Below, in pieces: positions 23,202-24,618 of a stretch of 24,618 bases of DNA; the first letter of the stretch is position 1; every line of letters begins with the position of its first letter. This DNA is from an uncultured Bacteroidia bacterium (GTDB lineage Bacteria > Bacteroidota > Bacteroidia > Bacteroidales > CAJPTX01): the NCBI GenBank assembly GCA_938038735.1, contig CALHSW010000010.1, forward strand, positions 1 through 24,618, written 5' to 3'. The position numbers and the translations under genes were made by a program. The notes under the pieces are model-generated. The model saw nothing but the letters and a program-made list of their open reading frames with translations. It had not been told where the DNA came from and searched no databases.

Positions 23202-24383
23202 ATGGGGTACATTGACAATTTGCTGCGCGGGCGGAAGGTGGAATGGAAAGCGCTGGGGGAGGTGGCGAAATACGAACAGCCGTCTAAGTATTTGGTGCAC
23301 TCTACAAAGTACAGCGACTCCTTTCCAACGCCGGTATTAACCGCGGGAAAATCGTTCATACTCGGCTATACCGATGAGTCTACCGGCATATACAGGGCAT
23401 CAGAAGCGCCAATCATTCTATTTGATGACTTCACCACAGCCAGCCGGTGGGTAGACTTCGATTTCAAAGTGAAATCGTCCGCAACAAAAATCATTACCTC
23501 AAGAGACGAGAGTGTGGTTTTACTAAAGTACATATACTACTGGCTAAATACTCTGCCCAGCGAATGCGTTGAGGGGGATCATAAAAGGAGATGGATCAGC
23601 ACTTATACCATCAAAAAAATTCCCCTCCCTCCGTTTGATGTGCAGGCGGAGATTGTGCGCATCTTGGATAGGTTCACCGCGCTGGAGGCGGAGCTGGAGG
23701 CGGAGCTGGAGGCGCGCCAGAAGCAGTACGAGTACTATCGGGATCGGTTGCTATCTGCGGAGGGAATACGCACGATGTACGGCGAAGCGGTGAAGCCAAT
23801 CGCGCTGGGCGATTTAGGGCATTTGGTAAGGGGAAGTGGATTGCAAAAGAAGGATCTCACGGCATCGGGGGTGCCCGCGATACACTACGGACAGATCTAC
23901 ACCTACTACGGAGCATACACAACCCATACAATCGCTTTTGTATCCCCCGAAACGGCGCGCAGCCTCAAGAAGGTAAATTACGGTGATGTTATCATCACAA
24001 ACACAAGCGAGAACGTGGAAGATGTCAATAAAGCCGTAGCCTATTTAGTGCAAGAGGAGGGGGTTACCGGCGGGCATGCGACCATTTTCAAGCCCGCTAA
24101 GGGGATGCTTGGCCAATACCTCGCCTACTACACGCAGACGCAGGAGTTTTTCAACCTTAAGCGGAGGTACGCCCGCGGGACGAAGGTCATTGATGTGTCA
24201 GCAAGCGACTTGGCAAAAATAACGATTCCTTTGCCGTCCCTGCATGTCCAGGAGGAGATCGTGCGCATTTTGGATAAGTTCACCGCGCTCACCACCTCCC
24301 TCACGGCGGGGCTGCCCCGCGAGATAGCACTGCGCCGCCGGCAGTACGAGTACTACCGCGAACAGCTGCTCTCATTTGAATAA
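23202..24383 (+). CDS. hsdS: Type I restriction-modification specificity subunit HsdS, orphan
   Basis: DNA-recognition subunit of a type I restriction-modification complex. Its two target-recognition domains would read the two halves of a bipartite site. The 393-residue protein has TRD1 (about 12-140) and a central conserved helix (147-186, VQAEIVRILDRFTAL... QYEYYRDRLLS). TRD2 follows (about 197-345), then a second conserved helix (348-393, VQEEIVRILDKFTAL... QYEYYREQLLSFE). Length and symmetry indicate an intact subunit. The central helix holds the tandem repeat LEAE-LEAE-LEAR (161-172). No hsdM or hsdR is in the window, it has its own -7 box, and repeat copies lie on both sides. It could be a silent or exchange cassette for a system elsewhere, or an accessory S subunit. 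Confidence 0.9.
   Translation: MGYIDNLLRGRKVEWKALGEVAKYEQPSKYLVHSTKYSDSFPTPVLTAGKSFILGYTDESTGIYRASEAPIILFDDFTTASRWVDFDFKVKSSATKIITSRDESVVLLKYIYYWLNTLPSECVEGDHKRRWISTYTIKKIPLPPFDVQAEIVRILDRFTALEAELEAELEARQKQYEYYRDRLLSAEGIRTMYGEAVKPIALGDLGHLVRGSGLQKKDLTASGVPAIHYGQIYTYYGAYTTHTIAFVSPETARSLKKVNYGDVIITNTSENVEDVNKAVAYLVQEEGVTGGHATIFKPAKGMLGQYLAYYTQTQEFFNLKRRYARGTKVIDVSASDLAKITIPLPSLHVQEEIVRILDKFTALTTSLTAGLPREIALRRRQYEYYREQLLSFE
23655..23683 (+). repeat. Direct repeat in hsdS, first copy
   Basis: Twenty-nine bases that recur at 24261-24289 with two mismatches, encoding VRILDRFTA and VRILDKFTA of the two conserved helices. A perfect 14-base repeat, CAGTACGAGTACTA (23724-23737 and 24342-24355), lies further into each helix. 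Confidence 0.8.
23682..23717 (+). repeat. 12-base tandem repeat in the hsdS spacer helix
   Basis: The unit CTGGAGGCGGAG occurs twice in a row and a third time with a changed end. It encodes LEAE, LEAE, LEAR (residues 161-172). The unit is in frame, so gain or loss of a copy would keep the protein intact while lengthening or shortening the spacer helix by four residues. Confidence 0.85.
24261..24289 (+). repeat. Direct repeat in hsdS, second copy
   Basis: Second copy of the repeat at 23655-23683, in the C-terminal conserved helix. The two copies are 606 bases apart in direct orientation and bracket TRD2. Confidence 0.8.
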
Positions 24384-24388
24384 CAAAC

Positions 24389-24418
24389 GTTAGCTGCGAT
24401 TATACGACCTAACCTTTT
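24389..24418 (+). terminator. Weak terminator candidate after hsdS
   Basis: GTTAG (24389-24393) pairs with CTAAC (24409-24413), with an inner CG/CG pair, followed by CTTTT. The stem is short and interrupted, so this is only a candidate. Confidence 0.25.
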
Positions 24419-24554
24419 ACCAGCCATGACAGATTACAGCACCGTCGCAGAGCTCCCCTAACTTCATCGTTCTCAACTAGCTAGCTATTCCCCTCATCGG
24501 CGAGGATTTGGTGAGGCGTGCGGGGTAGCGAAGCATGCAATGGGGCCATGCGGA

Positions 24555-24618
24555 GGGTCACGCGGGTCAGTCTTTCAGACTGGCTTGCCTTACAGGCAAG
24601 AATCCGGGGGTTTGAAAA
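24555..24618 (+). repeat. Interspersed repeat, part A (copy A3), cut by window end
   Basis: GGGTCACGCGGGTCAGTC leads into the first hairpin (CAGTCT-TTC-AGACTG). The second hairpin is CTTGCCT/AGGCAAG (24584-24590 with 24594-24600). The conserved AATCCGGGGGTTTGAAAA end stops at the window edge, where the other half of hairpin 3 should begin. It matches the copy at 621-683 closely outside hairpin 2. Confidence 0.8.

Noticed and set aside
23682..23717. CRISPR-like or minisatellite array
   Set aside because: Only about three 12-base units inside a coding frame, without spacers. No CRISPR array was seen anywhere in the window.

Overview
The window looks like chromosomal DNA from a Bacteroidales bacterium close to Porphyromonas. 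Four things point there: several upstream regions carry the Bacteroidetes sigma -7 box TAnnTTTG, two of them with a TTG exactly 19 bases upstream; SecA is about 1100 residues, the size seen in this phylum; there are many exported lipoproteins; and a DPP5-like and a DPP4-like peptidase closely resemble, from memory, the Porphyromonas gingivalis enzymes. By eye the base composition is GC-rich, and TAG is the commonest stop codon (10 of 16 genes). Family or genus cannot be fixed from the window alone.

Layout: 1-1224 is a gene-poor stretch with a tRNA-Ala(CGC) on the minus strand and several copies of a palindromic non-coding repeat. 1325-10156 (plus strand) is dpp5, secA, argS, folC. 10235-11804 (minus strand) is a two-gene unit for a membrane-anchored family 2 glycosyltransferase and a DUF4199 membrane protein; a hairpin terminator separates it from folC. 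12050-14560 (plus) holds three consecutive FKBP-like genes, two with clear lipoboxes and the middle one with an atypical one. 14796-18332 (plus) holds a small lipoprotein, msrA and dpp4, with a strong intrinsic terminator lying over the end of msrA. 18434-20490 holds two tandem membrane-anchored LytM/M23 peptidases. 20638-22884 is a K+-dependent membrane pyrophosphatase with its own promoter and terminator. 23202-24383 is a solitary type I restriction specificity gene, hsdS, between repeat copies.

Working together: much of the window serves the cell envelope and periplasm. SecA exports proteins; FKBP-like lipoproteins may help them fold; MsrA repairs oxidised methionine; DPP5 and DPP4 cut peptides to dipeptides; the LytM proteins act on or regulate peptidoglycan turnover; the pyrophosphatase turns biosynthetic pyrophosphate into an ion gradient. 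The two dipeptidyl peptidases fit a peptide-fermenting lifestyle, which is an inference.

The most unusual items are the two-part repeat family, whose second hairpin keeps pairing while its bases change and which sits at both ends of the window, and the orphan hsdS, which carries a 12-base tandem repeat (LEAE) in its central spacer, analogous to the TAEL repeats that change the target-site spacing of EcoR124-type enzymes.
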